Origin: an uncultured Desulfobacter sp.
GTDB taxonomy: Bacteria; Desulfobacterota; Desulfobacteria; Desulfobacterales; Desulfobacteraceae
DNA length: 64,000 nt
NCBI RefSeq assembly: GCF_963677125.1
Contig: NZ_OY781882.1
Location: forward strand, 256,501 to 320,500
Direction of reading: 5' to 3'
Below, in pieces: positions 1-8,971 of the stretch. Within the stretch, counting starts at the first letter, position 1; every line of letters starts with the position of its first letter. The translations under genes were made by a program, and so were the position numbers. The notes beneath the pieces were generated by a model. It was not told the origin of the DNA, made no database searches, and saw only the letters and a program-made list of their open reading frames with translations.

Positions 1-370
1 AGTAGTTGTTGTCTGGATCGTAATCCTTGTTTAAAAGTTCGGGATCAAGGTGCTTCATGTTGGGTAAAAGTGTCTGGTCCAGTTTCATGAGCATGCCTTC
101 CCTGCCCATTTTTGAAACAAAATAGGTTGAAGGAACGGCCACGTCGTATCCGTTTTTTTTGATCAGTTTGAGTTTGGCATACATGGCCTCATTGCTTTCA
201 TAGGTGGCGTAAACCACTTCAATGCCGGTCTCTTTGGTGAATTGTGCAATAACTGATTCGGGCAGATATTCCGTCCAGTTGTACACATAGATCTTTTCTG
301 CGGCCTGAGCCTGGATTACGGCAAGCAAAACGACAGTAATAATAGCAAGCGGTTTTAATAGGGTTTTCAT
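1..370 (-). CDS. potD: Spermidine/putrescine ABC transporter periplasmic binding protein PotD (N-terminal part, runs off left edge)
   Basis: The visible 123 residues start with a signal peptide (Lys-containing N-terminus, hydrophobic stretch, AQA/AE cleavage region) and continue with IYVYNWTEYLPESVIAQF, which is the typical start of a mature PotD/PotF polyamine-binding protein. PotD captures spermidine or putrescine in the periplasm and delivers it to the PotBC permease. Its ATG overlaps the potC stop codon in an ATGA, so it is the last visible gene of potABCD. The remainder of the protein lies outside the window. Family assignment is secure; the preferred polyamine cannot be read from this part. 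Confidence 0.9.
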   Translation of the reverse strand, partial: MKTLLKPLAIITVVLLAVIQAQAAEKIYVYNWTEYLPESVIAQFTKETGIEVVYATYESNEAMYAKLKLIKKNGYDVAVPSTYFVSKMGREGMLMKLDQTLLPNMKHLDPELLNKDYDPDNNY

Positions 371-1137
371 GCGATTTTTTTCTCCTTTAACATTAATTGA
401 CTGACAATAACCAATGCAAGGGAGAGCAGGACCAGAAGAGCGGCAAGCGCATTTACTTCAGGTTTGACTCCCACTTTAACCATCGAAAAGATTCTCAACG
501 GCAGTACATCGTAACTTGGACCTGTAACAAATGAACTGATGATGACATCATCTAAGGACAGGGTAAAGGCCAAAAGCCAGCTTGAGATCAGTGCCGGCCG
601 CATCATGGGCAGAATGACCCGGGTAAGAATGTTTTTTTCCGATGCCCCAAGATCCCGGGCGGCATCAATAATATTGGAGTCAAAATCCTGAAGTCTCCCC
701 GTGATGGTCATGATGGCAAAGGGCAGGCAAAAGGTGATGTGGGAAAACAGCAGGGACCAGAAACCCAACCCTACGCCCAAGGTGACGAAGAGGACAAGAA
801 AGGCAATGGCCAGAATAATGTCCGGTGCCATCATCAGGGTCATGCTGGTACCCTGGATCACTTTTCGACCGAAAAATCGGTAACGGTTCAGTCCGATGGC
901 GGCCAAAGCGCCAATCATTGTGGCCAGGGTGGCTGCGCATACGGCAATGACTATGGAATGGCGGGCCGCCTCCATCAGGGAGTGGTTTTCAATCATGGCA
1001 GCAAACCATTTAAAAGTAAATCCGTCCCATTTCATACCGTATTTATTTAGATTAAATGCGTTGACAATTAATACGCTGATGGGCAGGTAAAGATAGAAAA
1101 AAATGCCTGCAAAGTAAAAGAGCCTTAATAAGCGCAT
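367..1137 (-). CDS. potC: Polyamine ABC transporter permease PotC
   Basis: This 256-residue inner-membrane protein has about six hydrophobic segments and the binding-protein-dependent permease loop (EAA motif) in the form DAARDLGASEKNILTRVILP at about residues 157-176, which docks onto the ATPase. Length and sequence fit PotC, the second permease of the spermidine/putrescine importer. It lies 3 bp downstream of potB and overlaps potD by 4 bp, so translation is probably coupled. Nothing in the gene itself looks damaged. Confidence 0.93.
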   Translation of the reverse strand: MRLLRLFYFAGIFFYLYLPISVLIVNAFNLNKYGMKWDGFTFKWFAAMIENHSLMEAARHSIVIAVCAATLATMIGALAAIGLNRYRFFGRKVIQGTSMTLMMAPDIILAIAFLVLFVTLGVGLGFWSLLFSHITFCLPFAIMTITGRLQDFDSNIIDAARDLGASEKNILTRVILPMMRPALISSWLLAFTLSLDDVIISSFVTGPSYDVLPLRIFSMVKVGVKPEVNALAALLVLLSLALVIVSQLMLKEKKIA

Positions 1138-1140
1138 TGT

Positions 1141-1995
1141 TTATTCCCTTCCCCGGCTGAAACGGCGTAGCAGCAGGCCGTATCCGATCAGCATCACTGC
1201 CATGAAAATAATAAGTATAATGCTGGTTGCCGAGCCCAAAGGCCAGTTCCTGGCATTGAGAAACTGCTGCTGGATCAGGTTGCCCACAAGCAACTGGCGT
1301 GCGCCACCTAGAAGGGAGGCCACATAGTAAAGCCCCATGGTGGGGACAAATACCATGACACAGCCTGCCATGATACCGGGCAGGGTAAGGGGAAAAATAA
1401 TTTTGATAAATGAACTTACCGCGTCGGCACCAAGATCCCGGGCCGCTTCAACCAGTTGAAAATTCAGTTTTTCAATGCTTGCATACAGCGGCAGCACCAT
1501 GAAGGGCAGCATCAGATAAAAAAGCCCTGCCAACACCGCATAATCTGTGTACATGATTTTCAAAGGGGTTTGGATAAATCCCAGGCTCAATAGGGCCTTG
1601 TTAAGTATGCCTTGGGCGCCCAGCACCATGCGCATGGCATAGGTCCTGACAAGCGAATTGGTCCAGAAAGGGATCATTAAAAGTATAAGCGCTGATGTGC
1701 GCCATTTGATTGGCATCCTGGCCGTGTACCAGGCAAAGGGATATCCTAAACCCAGGCACAGCAGGGTTGTTGTCAGGGCAAGTTTTACTGACCGGGCGAA
1801 TATAATAATATAGCCGGGCTCAATAAATAATTGTGAGTATGCTTTTAATGTGAAAGAGAATTTGACCAGATCTGCCGGATCCATGGTCAAAAAACTTGTA
1901 AAGACAAGCAGCAGCAACGGTATGACACCGAAAAGAATAAACCATCCTGAGATCAGCAGGATAATGCAGGCGCGGGTTTTGTCAGGAATTCTCAT
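1141..1995 (-). CDS. potB: Polyamine ABC transporter permease PotB
   Basis: A 284-residue permease starting at MRIPDKTRACI. The reading frame stays open for 32 further codons upstream, but these lie inside potA, so the internal ATG, which overlaps the potA end by 14 bp, is the better start. It has about six transmembrane segments and an EAA loop (EAARDLGADAVSSFIKIIFP) for contact with the PotA ATPase. It pairs with PotC to form the membrane channel for spermidine/putrescine. The gene is intact. Confidence 0.92.
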   Translation of the reverse strand: MRIPDKTRACIILLISGWFILFGVIPLLLLVFTSFLTMDPADLVKFSFTLKAYSQLFIEPGYIIIFARSVKLALTTTLLCLGLGYPFAWYTARMPIKWRTSALILLMIPFWTNSLVRTYAMRMVLGAQGILNKALLSLGFIQTPLKIMYTDYAVLAGLFYLMLPFMVLPLYASIEKLNFQLVEAARDLGADAVSSFIKIIFPLTLPGIMAGCVMVFVPTMGLYYVASLLGGARQLLVGNLIQQQFLNARNWPLGSATSIILIIFMAVMLIGYGLLLRRFSRGRE

Positions 1996-3093
1996 CAGGC
2001 AGAACAACCTCCCAACCTTTAACCCAGGTAATATATACCCGTTGGCCGACATTGTAGTCAAAATCAGGGTCATCCTCATCAAAAAACTCACAGGTTGTCA
2101 ACAAAAGCCCGTCATCAAGACGGACCAGTGTATCAAGGGTCGATCCCCGGTAGCTGCGTTCAACGATGCTGCCGGCAAAGGTTTTTATATCCTTGGGAGG
2201 CTGTTCATACAGTCTTAGATCCTCGGGCCTGAGCAGCAGCACCACCTTGTCGCCCGGCTGGAATTGCCGCTCAGTTTGCGCCTTGATATGTCGGCCAAAG
2301 ATATCCACTACCACCTGATCGGTGCCAAGGATTTTACTGATTTCTCCAGGAAAAAAGTTGATATCTCCAATGAATCTGGCAACATAAAGATTTTCCGGTT
2401 CCTCGTAAACTTCCCGGGGGGTGCCGAGCTGGGCAATTTTGCCCTCCTGCATCACTATGATTCGGTCGGACATGGATAAAGCTTCTTCCTGGTCATGGGT
2501 CACAAAGATAAAAGAGATACCAATTTCCCGCTGCAGTTTTTTCAATTCCATCTGCATCTCCCGGCGCAGCCGTGCGTCCAGGGCGGAAAGCGGTTCGTCC
2601 AGCAAAAGAATCCTGGGGCGGTTGACGATGGCCCGGGCCATGGCCACCCGCTGCTGCTGGCCTCCGGAAAGCTGATGGGGATACCGTTGGGCAAATTCTT
2701 TCATTTTTACCTGCTCAAGGGCCTGCATCACGCGTGTCTGAAGTTCCCGGCCTTTGATTTTTTTAATTTTCAAACCAAAGGCAACATTATTGAACACAGT
2801 GAGATGGGGAAACAGGGCATAGCTTTGAAAAACGGTGTTGACCTTGCGGTGTTGACCTTGCGTTTTTCAGCCGGCAGGGAAAGTAAGTCTTTCCCGTCAA
2901 GAAGGATGGTTCCGGTGTCCGGCGTTTCAAATCCTGCAATGATACGCAAAAGCGTTGTTTTGCCGCATCCCGAAGGGCCGAGAAGCGTAATGAACTCACT
3001 AGTTTTAACGTCGAGATCAAAATCTTGAAGCACAGGCTGACCGGAAAAAGACTTTCCCAGTCCACAAATAGAAAGAATCGATTCCACCAGCAT
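1982..3093 (-). pseudogene. potA: Polyamine ABC transporter ATPase PotA, frameshifted by a 14-bp tandem duplication
   Basis: The first part carries Walker A (GPSGCGKTTLL) and reads normally to EKRKVNT. The second part, in another frame, resumes at the expected VFNNVAFGLK and carries the signature LSGGQQQRVAMARAI, Walker B ILLLDEPLSALD, the H-loop and the C-terminal TOBE-type domain. The break coincides with a perfect 14-bp tandem repeat at 2835-2862; removing one copy restores an unbroken PotA of about 365 residues. As written the product stops after about 107 residues, so the importer would lack its motor. Start: ATG at 3091-3093 sits directly on the AAAGGAG; a GTG two codons later has better spacing. 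A sequencing error is possible but a 14-bp duplication is not the usual type. Confidence 0.88.
2835..2862. repeat. Perfect 14-bp tandem duplication inside potA
   Basis: The unit GTGTTGACCTTGCG occurs twice head to tail (2835-2848 and 2849-2862). Fourteen extra bases shift the potA frame; one copy gives the expected AEKRKVNTV protein sequence. Gain or loss of a unit by replication slippage could switch the gene. Confidence 0.95.
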
Positions 3094-3171
3094 CTCCTTT
3101 GCCTGTGTTGGTTTAAAACATGTATAGATTACAGCGGCATAGCTGGTTTCTACCTTCAAAAATAATCTTCA

Positions 3172-3199
3172 AATATACTATATTTCATTTTTTTGTCAA
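3172..3199 (-). promoter_or_regulatory. potA: Predicted sigma-70 type promoter of potABCD
   Basis: On the minus strand a perfect -35 TTGACA (3194-3199) is followed after 16 bases by TATATT (3172-3177). It lies about 80 bases upstream of the potA start in an AT-rich stretch, pointing into the operon. Prediction from sequence only. Confidence 0.6.
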
Positions 3200-3281
3200 T
3201 TTTTAAGACGTGAGGACCAGGGCCAATTTGTTCTAAACGTCAATTAACTGATTTCAGGCTATTCTAAGCTCCGATTGGTTT

Positions 3282-3344
3282 ACCGTGAAGCGCATGAAGG
3301 ACATGAAGAAGCTTATCCTTCATGCTCTTCAGGTCCTTCATGGT
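3282..3344. repeat. Imperfect palindrome built of CATGAAG-type units between potA and the flavoprotein gene
   Basis: Both arms are made of repeated 8-mers of the form (C)ATGAAGg; the left arm ACCGTGAAGCGCATGAAGG pairs imperfectly with the right arm ending CAGGTCCTTCATGGT. The same architecture, with CACGAAG units, is seen at 31913-31982 and in a decayed form at 21416-21464. The rest of this 319-bp gap holds only the potA promoter. Confidence 0.75.
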
Positions 3345-3412
3345 TAATAAAAAAACGGATTTATAATGAAATCTCTCTTGTCGGGCCGGTCCGCAATCGT
3401 TACGGTTTTAAA

Positions 3413-4048
3413 TTATCGGATAAAATTGGTCATGATTTTGCGTGCCGGGGCAGGGGCGGGAATCTGTTCTTTTCCATGGGAGATGAGTTTCATGATCCAT
3501 GCCATATTTTGGCCCAACACCTCCATGATCTGCTTTCCCTCTGCATCTTCTTCCATCTGTCCCGGCGTCAGGCCGTGGGCCACATTCCAATAGTTTGAAG
3601 AAGGCATGACCATTTCGGAATAGTTGATATAATGATTAAGGGTTTCCAGGGTGGAGATCCCCCCAGAGCGCCTGACCGCGGCAACCGTAGCACCGACTTT
3701 TTGTCTGAACAGCCCGCCGTTGACCGAGGCCACAAAAAAGGCCCTGTCAAGAAAGGATTTCATTGTCCCGGCAACACCGCTGAAATGAACCGGCGAGCCA
3801 AGTAAAACGCCGTCGGCCTCTTTGATTTTCTGGATCCATTCATTTACGGGATCATCTTTAATCGCACAGGCTTCATCCTGATTTTTGACACAGCCGTGAC
3901 ATGCAACGCATCCTTGGATTTTCTCTTTTCCCACCAGGATCATTTCCGTTTCAATGCCGGCCTTTTCAAGTTGATCAAAGACGGTGTTCATGGAACAGGC
4001 CGTATTCCCTTTTTTTCTTGAACTTCCATTAAATCCGATAACTTTCAA
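3413..4048 (-). CDS. Iron-sulfur flavoprotein, NADPH-dependent FMN reductase fold
   Basis: A 211-residue flavodoxin-like protein. The N-terminal GFNGSSRKKGNT loop is the FMN phosphate-binding site and GSPVHFSGV is the second flavin loop. Between them lies CVACHGCVKNQDEAC, i.e. CX2CX2CX7C, the compact cluster motif of Isf-type iron-sulfur flavoproteins, so one FMN and one [4Fe-4S] cluster are expected. Such proteins move electrons in anaerobes; the physiological partner is unknown. The start is a TTG preceded by AAAGGAG seven bases upstream. It stands alone, with a terminator-like hairpin on its upstream side belonging to the next gene. Confidence 0.85.
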   Translation of the reverse strand: MKVIGFNGSSRKKGNTACSMNTVFDQLEKAGIETEMILVGKEKIQGCVACHGCVKNQDEACAIKDDPVNEWIQKIKEADGVLLGSPVHFSGVAGTMKSFLDRAFFVASVNGGLFRQKVGATVAAVRRSGGISTLETLNHYINYSEMVMPSSNYWNVAHGLTPGQMEEDAEGKQIMEVLGQNMAWIMKLISHGKEQIPAPAPARKIMTNFIR

Positions 4049-4083
4049 GTCTATACTCCTTTATTATTGATGATTTAAATATG

Positions 4084-4113
4084 AATGGCCCTTCCAGGGG
4101 TGGAAGGGCCATT
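4084..4113 (-). terminator. Hairpin terminator downstream of the secreted protease gene
   Basis: Perfect 13-bp arms AATGGCCCTTCCA (4084-4096) and its complement (4101-4113) enclose GGGG. It lies 73 bases after the protease stop codon. The following bases on the minus strand (ATTCATATTT) are only moderately T-rich, so termination may be imperfect. Confidence 0.65.
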
Positions 4114-4186
4114 ATGATAGATGGGGGGTGTTATCCAAACCCGCATGGATGTATTCTCATAAGGTATTGGAGACACTTACCTCTTG

Positions 4187-5695
4187 TTACGGGCAATCGC
4201 CATTGTATGTGACTCCAGCCTTGCCGTCGTCATTTGCAACATCAACGAATTCCGTCAAAATGGCTGTGTTAAAAACACATTCAGCTGAAGTTATATCCAA
4301 CATAGGACCTGCCATGCCTGGTAAATTTATGTAACTCCAGGAGTTTACCGAGATAACGGGACCGCTTCCAGTATCAGTATCCATAGGTTGTACCCATGGA
4401 CCGCCGGAAGAACCACCGGAAAGCTCACTGCTTGGCAACCACCAGTTTACTTCCCCTTCTTTGGTCATGTCTTCTGCGCAGTACATCAAATTGGGGTCCC
4501 AATCAAAGGAGTATCCAAGTGCATACGTAAAATCGTCAGTGTCTGCACCAGAGGTTCCGTCATCATAATATGGCGTAGAGAAGCTCACCTGAAGGGTGGC
4601 AGCTGCGACATCTAAAATATCACTTGTATTCGGCGTAAGTCCGGGCGTATGGGCCGTTGTGTCTGTGTCATTCACAACATAGAAGGCATAATCCCATTCT
4701 ATATTGTCAGGGAAGGTGGTTGATGTCCAGTTTTCGTCGACCACGCCAAAGGAAGGCGCCCAGGAGCCAAGGGGATCATTGGAGCCATCACGGTCGGTCC
4801 CTTCATCACTATCAGTTCCAGCCTGGTCCGGGATAAACAACACATTACGGGCAAACGCCTTATTTGCGTCGTCATATACACAATGTGCGGCGGTAAGAAT
4901 CACTGACCGGCCTGATGTGTCATCCGAAACTACAGTACCGGAGCATACATAACCCTGCCACGGTTTACGGGGGTTTTTAGCCGTGGGCATTTCGAAATAG
5001 ATGCGCCCGGCCGCAGTTTGCACAGCACCTCCATTATCCCTATCCCATATTGCGTTGGGAGTAGTGTCGGAATCGTCCCCAGGTGGTGGCTCCGGACCTG
5101 TACCCACAGTAAAGTTAACCGTATCAGAAGTTCCTGTGTTTTTAACACTGTCTTCGGCTTCAACCGCCCATGCCCAATCCCCGGTATAAAATCCCTGAAG
5201 GCTGATGCGCCAAATATCATTTCCTGTGTTCAAGGGACTAAACGATTGACTGCTGATTCCATCAGGGTAATAGATGACAAAAGTAACAGACTTGATTCTA
5301 TTTTGATCAGTAACCATGGCAGAAAAAGTATACGAGTCGCCGATAGATACACCTTCTGCTGGATTCATCTCACTAATTTCCGGAGGGTTCGACTCATTGA
5401 TTGGTTTCCCTAATGGTTGCGGCGTTTTCGCTTCAATCTGGTGACCGTATGGCGCGAACGATCCATCCGATTTTCGCAGGTAACCTAAACCACGCTGGTC
5501 GATTACCAGATCACGGGGAACTGCATTTACTCTGCGCTCCTTGGTCCAGTATTTTGCAATCCCAGACTTTCCGGCATTCATAGACTTGATCTCACCGGCG
5601 TGAGCAAGTGATCCGGCAACACCTACGCCCATAATTGCCATGAACAATATGACAACTACAGTATAAAGATTGGGAATAGTTTTTGATGATTTCAT
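4187..5695 (-). CDS. Secreted trypsin-like serine endopeptidase
   Basis: A 502-residue exported protein with a signal peptide (about 34 residues, cleavage near AHA/GE). A short extracellular beta-type domain follows (about 95-195, FSAMVTDQNRIKSVTF), then an acidic Pro-rich linker and a chymotrypsin-fold domain from about 220. The catalytic triad is readable: His in LTAAHCVYD, Asp in EWDYAFYVV, Ser in SGGSSGGPW. Cysteine pairs near the His and at the C-terminus suggest disulfides. GGAGGT lies seven bases before the ATG. It is monocistronic. Substrate is unknown; a role in degrading extracellular protein or processing surface protein is inference. Confidence 0.88.
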   Translation of the reverse strand: MKSSKTIPNLYTVVVILFMAIMGVGVAGSLAHAGEIKSMNAGKSGIAKYWTKERRVNAVPRDLVIDQRGLGYLRKSDGSFAPYGHQIEAKTPQPLGKPINESNPPEISEMNPAEGVSIGDSYTFSAMVTDQNRIKSVTFVIYYPDGISSQSFSPLNTGNDIWRISLQGFYTGDWAWAVEAEDSVKNTGTSDTVNFTVGTGPEPPPGDDSDTTPNAIWDRDNGGAVQTAAGRIYFEMPTAKNPRKPWQGYVCSGTVVSDDTSGRSVILTAAHCVYDDANKAFARNVLFIPDQAGTDSDEGTDRDGSNDPLGSWAPSFGVVDENWTSTTFPDNIEWDYAFYVVNDTDTTAHTPGLTPNTSDILDVAAATLQVSFSTPYYDDGTSGADTDDFTYALGYSFDWDPNLMYCAEDMTKEGEVNWWLPSSELSGGSSGGPWVQPMDTDTGSGPVISVNSWSYINLPGMAGPMLDITSAECVFNTAILTEFVDVANDDGKAGVTYNGDCP

Positions 5696-5948
5696 GATTT
5701 GACCTCCGATGTTTAACTGGAAACAACTTAAACGATAAAAGCTTTTCCATTATTTTGTTTCAGTTAAAAGATCTTATATTAATTAATAATACTTATATGA
5801 TAGATAATCAATTTTTTATATCGGCAATTCCCAATTTAACTTGAAATCTGAAAGAAAAATAACTGGATAAGTATAAGGTAAGTAGGTTGGGATAAAATTC
5901 TAACCCATCGAAAAAATGTGACTTTACTGCCCTTGCAAAACTTTTCGA

Positions 5949-6179
5949 TTGTCCAAATTGCCGATCTGGACAATCTTAAAACCAGATGCTGTTGATGAAT
6001 TCCTATTCAAAACAGAGAGCCCCAGACACCGGTTGATGCTTGAACTGATGGCAAGAGGCGGAACGAGGATCGGTGAAGTTTTGAAATTGAATCCTCAGGA
6101 TGTTCAGGATCGAAAGCTTCATTTGCCTAATCCCAGTTATATCAGGGGACATGCCGCCACTTATGCCCACCGATTATAG
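5949..6179 (+). pseudogene. Tyrosine recombinase (phage integrase) remnant with internal deletion
   Basis: The frame encodes the start of an integrase catalytic domain, ESPRHRLMLELMARGGTRIGEVLKL, which contains the first catalytic Arg. After LHLPNP it jumps directly to RGHAATYAHRL, which corresponds to the LRxH-type motif normally about 80-90 residues further on, and then stops. The N-terminal core-binding domain and the C-terminal catalytic Tyr are missing. This is a relic of a mobile element; no att sites or partner genes were found. Confidence 0.75.
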
Positions 6180-6209
6180 AAAATATTTTACATATATTCA
6201 GATAGATAA

Positions 6210-6512
6210 TTAAATCTCATAATCGACTACAGTACGGTTGTGACGAATTTTGCCGACAAACTCCGAAACAGCAACATGTTCAGGATGATTTATATAATGA
6301 TTGAGTGCGTTACGATCTGACAGCTCTGAATAAAGGGCAACATCTGCTGATGCCTCTGTTCTTCCGAAATCTATTCCGATTTCAAGTTTAATCAGCCCGG
6401 GAATGCGCCCGTTAAGGGCTTCCAATCTTTTCTTTATCTCTTTTGCATTCTGGTGGGCGGATCTGCCTTCAGCTGATTCCTTAAGGGTCCAAAAAACGAT
6501 ATGTTTTACCAT
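6210..6512 (-). CDS. Dabb (stress-responsive alpha/beta barrel) family protein
   Basis: A 100-residue protein beginning MVKHIVFWTLKE, with RIPGLIKLEIGIDFGRTE and NHPEHVAVSEFVGKI, the characteristic pattern of the small dimeric ferredoxin-like Dabb fold. The length is normal for the family. Homologues include plant stress proteins and a few enzymes; no catalytic function can be assigned. It stands between an integrase relic and an empty intergenic region. Confidence 0.85.
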   Translation of the reverse strand: MVKHIVFWTLKESAEGRSAHQNAKEIKKRLEALNGRIPGLIKLEIGIDFGRTEASADVALYSELSDRNALNHYINHPEHVAVSEFVGKIRHNRTVVDYEI

Positions 6513-6579
6513 TGTAACCTTCTTAAGCGTTAAGGGTGAACAAGTTGATCTGTGGTTTTCGTTTATCTTCGGGATTCAC

Positions 6580-6738
6580 TTATCTAACGGAATAACATCC
6601 GAAAAGTAAGAATAACCGGATCTGCATACAGGCTAAAAAAATCAATGATGAAATCATTAACATCTTCTTGAAAGGCTTGCAATTTTTTTCTTCGATTTGC
6701 CTCATAGTGACTAAGCACTTACCGGTATGATTTTTCAT
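6580..6738 (-). CDS. Possible small membrane peptide (52 aa), doubtful
   Basis: An ATG with GGGAG seven to eight bases upstream opens a 52-codon frame (MKNHTGKCLVTMRQIEEKNC...) with one hydrophobic stretch (MLMISSLIFLACMQIRLFLLF). It precedes the Dabb gene on the same strand. No family is recognised and it may be chance. The rest of 6513-6927 shows no other gene; bases just before 6928 contain AAAGGAAAT as the binding site of the next gene. Confidence 0.2.
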   Translation of the reverse strand: MKNHTGKCLVTMRQIEEKNCKPFKKMLMISSLIFLACMQIRLFLLFGCYSVR

Positions 6739-6927
6739 AAAGGTCTCCCAGAGGAAAACGTTTAATCATAGAAGTCGTGTTGGTCGTCCTTTTCATACCG
6801 TAAAAAAATACCTCAACGCGCCTGAAAAATGTCTTTAATACCTGCAACCGTACCGGAAGAAAAAACTTGATAGTCGAGTCTAATCAAGATATGCAACAGA
6901 TGATACCAATCATAAAAGGAAATAAAA

Positions 6928-7599
6928 ATGGAAAACACACCCAATTGTGCTCAATGCTCAATCAATATGTCGGAACGGCTATGCAAAACCCCGGACGGCA
7001 AGTCCCCTGACGGATGCCCGACCAAAAACAAAACCGAGCTGATCAAACAGGCAGCAGAGGAGTATAAGAATCCGGATATTTATTACTTTGCCAAGCAGGC
7101 ATCCATCCAGGAAAGCGACGGATACGGCAATAAGGAACTGGGATATGCGCACCTCAAGCCGGTCAAACCGCGCATCCTTGAAGTGATGGAGTTTGCGCAG
7201 AAAATGGGATATAAAAAACTCGGCCTGGTTTTCTGCATCGGTCTGAGGAAAGAAGCCAAAACCGTTGCCAAACTCTATTCTTCAAAAGGATTTACAGTGA
7301 CCTCGGTGGTCTGCAAGGTCGGATGCGCGTTCAAAGAGACCATCGGGCTTGAAAATGACCAGAAACTGGATCCGGGAACGGATGAAGCCATGTGCAACCC
7401 CATCCTACAGGCCATGGTGCTGAATGACGAACAAACCGAGTTCAATATTTTGCTCGGCCTGTGCGTGGGGCATGATTCACTGTTTTTCAAATATGCCCAT
7501 GCGCCTTGCACGGTCCTGGCCGTCAAAGACCGGTTGCTGGGCCATAACCCCCTGGCTGCCGTGTACAATATCGACAGCTATTATCGATCATTGAAATAG
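6928..7599 (+). CDS. DUF1847 family cysteine-rich (predicted metal-binding) protein
   Basis: A 223-residue cytoplasmic protein. The N-terminus has CAQCSINMSERLC and a further Cys in DGCPTKN, followed by helices (EEYKNPDIYYFAKQAS) and an alpha/beta part with conserved Cys in VCKVGCAF, MCNPILQA and LCVGHDSLF. This matches the DUF1847 family, common in anaerobes and thought to bind metal. No reaction is known. It is transcribed alone. Confidence 0.8.
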   Translation: MENTPNCAQCSINMSERLCKTPDGKSPDGCPTKNKTELIKQAAEEYKNPDIYYFAKQASIQESDGYGNKELGYAHLKPVKPRILEVMEFAQKMGYKKLGLVFCIGLRKEAKTVAKLYSSKGFTVTSVVCKVGCAFKETIGLENDQKLDPGTDEAMCNPILQAMVLNDEQTEFNILLGLCVGHDSLFFKYAHAPCTVLAVKDRLLGHNPLAAVYNIDSYYRSLK

Positions 7600-7927
7600 G
7601 CGTCACTCAAAAGATTACACGCCTGCCATATCACAGGGAACCATGATTCCACAATTTATGGCGGTGCTCAGGGTTCCTTTGGCCTTAACCCTACAACGTC
7701 ACCTACAGATTTGACGCCAATACCTTCTAAGTGTTTGGCGGACCTATATACAATATATGGGTGCCGGTCTCACAAGTTGTGTTGTAGGGTAATAATTTTG
7801 AAATTTGAACAGGCGTCCATCCCACAATGCTCCTTTGAAAAAGGTCTGAGCGACAGTTAATATCATTACGTTGACTCTCTGGGAGAAAATATCCCAATAA
7901 CGTACTTTCTTATCCAAGGCCGACTAT
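7600..7927. other. 328-bp stretch without a gene; contains a 10-bp inverted repeat 103 bp across
   Basis: ACCCTACAAC (7688-7697) and its complement GTTGTAGGGT (7781-7790) border a 103-bp segment. No convincing coding frame was found inside; the flanks may be the decayed end of an insertion. Confidence 0.5.
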
Positions 7928-8089
7928 TTAAATAACCGATTCTATCTCATTTATTGGTTCACCACAAAATGGGCATAGTTCCATTTGATTATCTTCTATA
8001 GTTCCCTCAAAAAAGAACCAGTCTCCGCCACATTCTGATTCGTAATGATTTTCATTGGCATCAACAATTTTCCAATCGCATTTTTCCAT
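7928..8089 (-). CDS. Small zinc-ribbon-like protein (53 aa)
   Basis: Starts at MEKCDWKIVDANENHYES; an open frame continues 19 codons upstream but GGATGG just before this ATG favours the internal start. Cys residues at MEKC, ESECGGDW and the C-terminal CPFCG knuckle suggest a zinc ribbon. Similar short proteins are often encoded by phages, which would fit the integrase relic 2 kb away. Function unknown. Confidence 0.6.
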   Translation of the reverse strand: MEKCDWKIVDANENHYESECGGDWFFFEGTIEDNQMELCPFCGEPINEIESVI

Positions 8090-8394
8090 ATTTCCATCCT
8101 GTATGTTATAGAAGTTTAAATTCAACTTTACAGAAAAAGGAGACAACTAAAAGCGAAGGAGAACTCCCTACTCATTTAGGTACTATCTATTTGATTATAC
8201 TTAATTGAAAGTCTTTGATGGGATCAGGGTTATGGATATATCGATCCCATATTTCGGTTAAAGCGAAGTTCTATTCTAATACATATTGCAGCGTAATACA
8301 AATTTATTGGAAAATGTTTAACCAAAACAAAAGTGTTCAACGGTAGATATTCTCTTTTTAAGGTTAGGTTAACAGACAACCTTGAGTTTGAAAA
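8090..8394. other. 305-bp AT-rich stretch, no gene seen
   Basis: Only a short hairpin, TGGGATC (8219-8225) with GATCCCA (8243-8249), stands out. No coding frame with a credible start was found. Confidence 0.5.
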
Positions 8395-8949
8395 TTAGGG
8401 TTTTTTGTCTGCATAACCATTGCCGATGGCCGAGAATGGAAGGTCCATTTCAAGCTCGGGGACCTGCAGGCCGACCCAGGCGGTAAATGTGTTACTGTTT
8501 GGTCCTGGGAAAGCTTTATAGCTGTTTTTCCATGGATAGGCTTTTGCGGCCTTGTCAACCTTATCTATCAACGCGTCAACACCTTTTCCTTTTTTTAATT
8601 GGATCAATGCGGGTCTGCTGCCGTACCAGTACCTGTCCGGAATATCTTTATAAATACCCAATACCGATTTGCCATGGTGCCCCCGCCATCCCACAACATC
8701 ATAAACCGTATAGGCGCTTTCATCGGTTTTTTTGGCAGCTATCCAAGTGTGTATGGCAAACCATCCACGCCAACCCCATGCATTGGCTCCCAAAACGGAG
8801 AGCACTGCTTCATGGTAGGTCTTAGGATCCGGCAGGATTCCGGCTGGTTCACGACTTGCAGTTCGCCAGTCTTTATCTGAATTCAATACAGCAATTGCGA
8901 AAAGGATCAATACGGCCGCCGGAAAAATGCCGATTTTTTTAGGTAACAT
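8395..8949 (-). CDS. DUF3750 domain-containing protein, possibly C-terminally shortened
   Basis: A 184-residue protein with an N-terminal membrane anchor or signal (IGIFPAAVLILFAIAVL). The DUF3750 block follows: AWGWRGWFAIHTWIAAKK, YDVVGWRGHH, DRYWYGSRP and GPNSNTFTAWVGLQVPELEM. The His/Asn/Ser pattern recalls cysteine/serine-peptidase-like permuted folds but no activity is established. Known family members are usually around 250 residues; here the protein stops shortly after the PELEMDLP motif, so the tail may be lost. Monocistronic. Confidence 0.75.
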   Translation of the reverse strand: MLPKKIGIFPAAVLILFAIAVLNSDKDWRTASREPAGILPDPKTYHEAVLSVLGANAWGWRGWFAIHTWIAAKKTDESAYTVYDVVGWRGHHGKSVLGIYKDIPDRYWYGSRPALIQLKKGKGVDALIDKVDKAAKAYPWKNSYKAFPGPNSNTFTAWVGLQVPELEMDLPFSAIGNGYADKKP

Positions 8950-8971
8950 TCCCTTACTCCACTGTTGTTCT

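Noticed and set aside
739..1050. Open frame on the plus strand opposite potC
   Set aside because: Shadow of the potC coding strand; no binding site and no sensible protein sequence.
2495..3028. 177-codon plus-strand frame opposite potA
   Set aside because: Lies wholly antisense to a conserved ATPase whose motifs are clear even with the frameshift.
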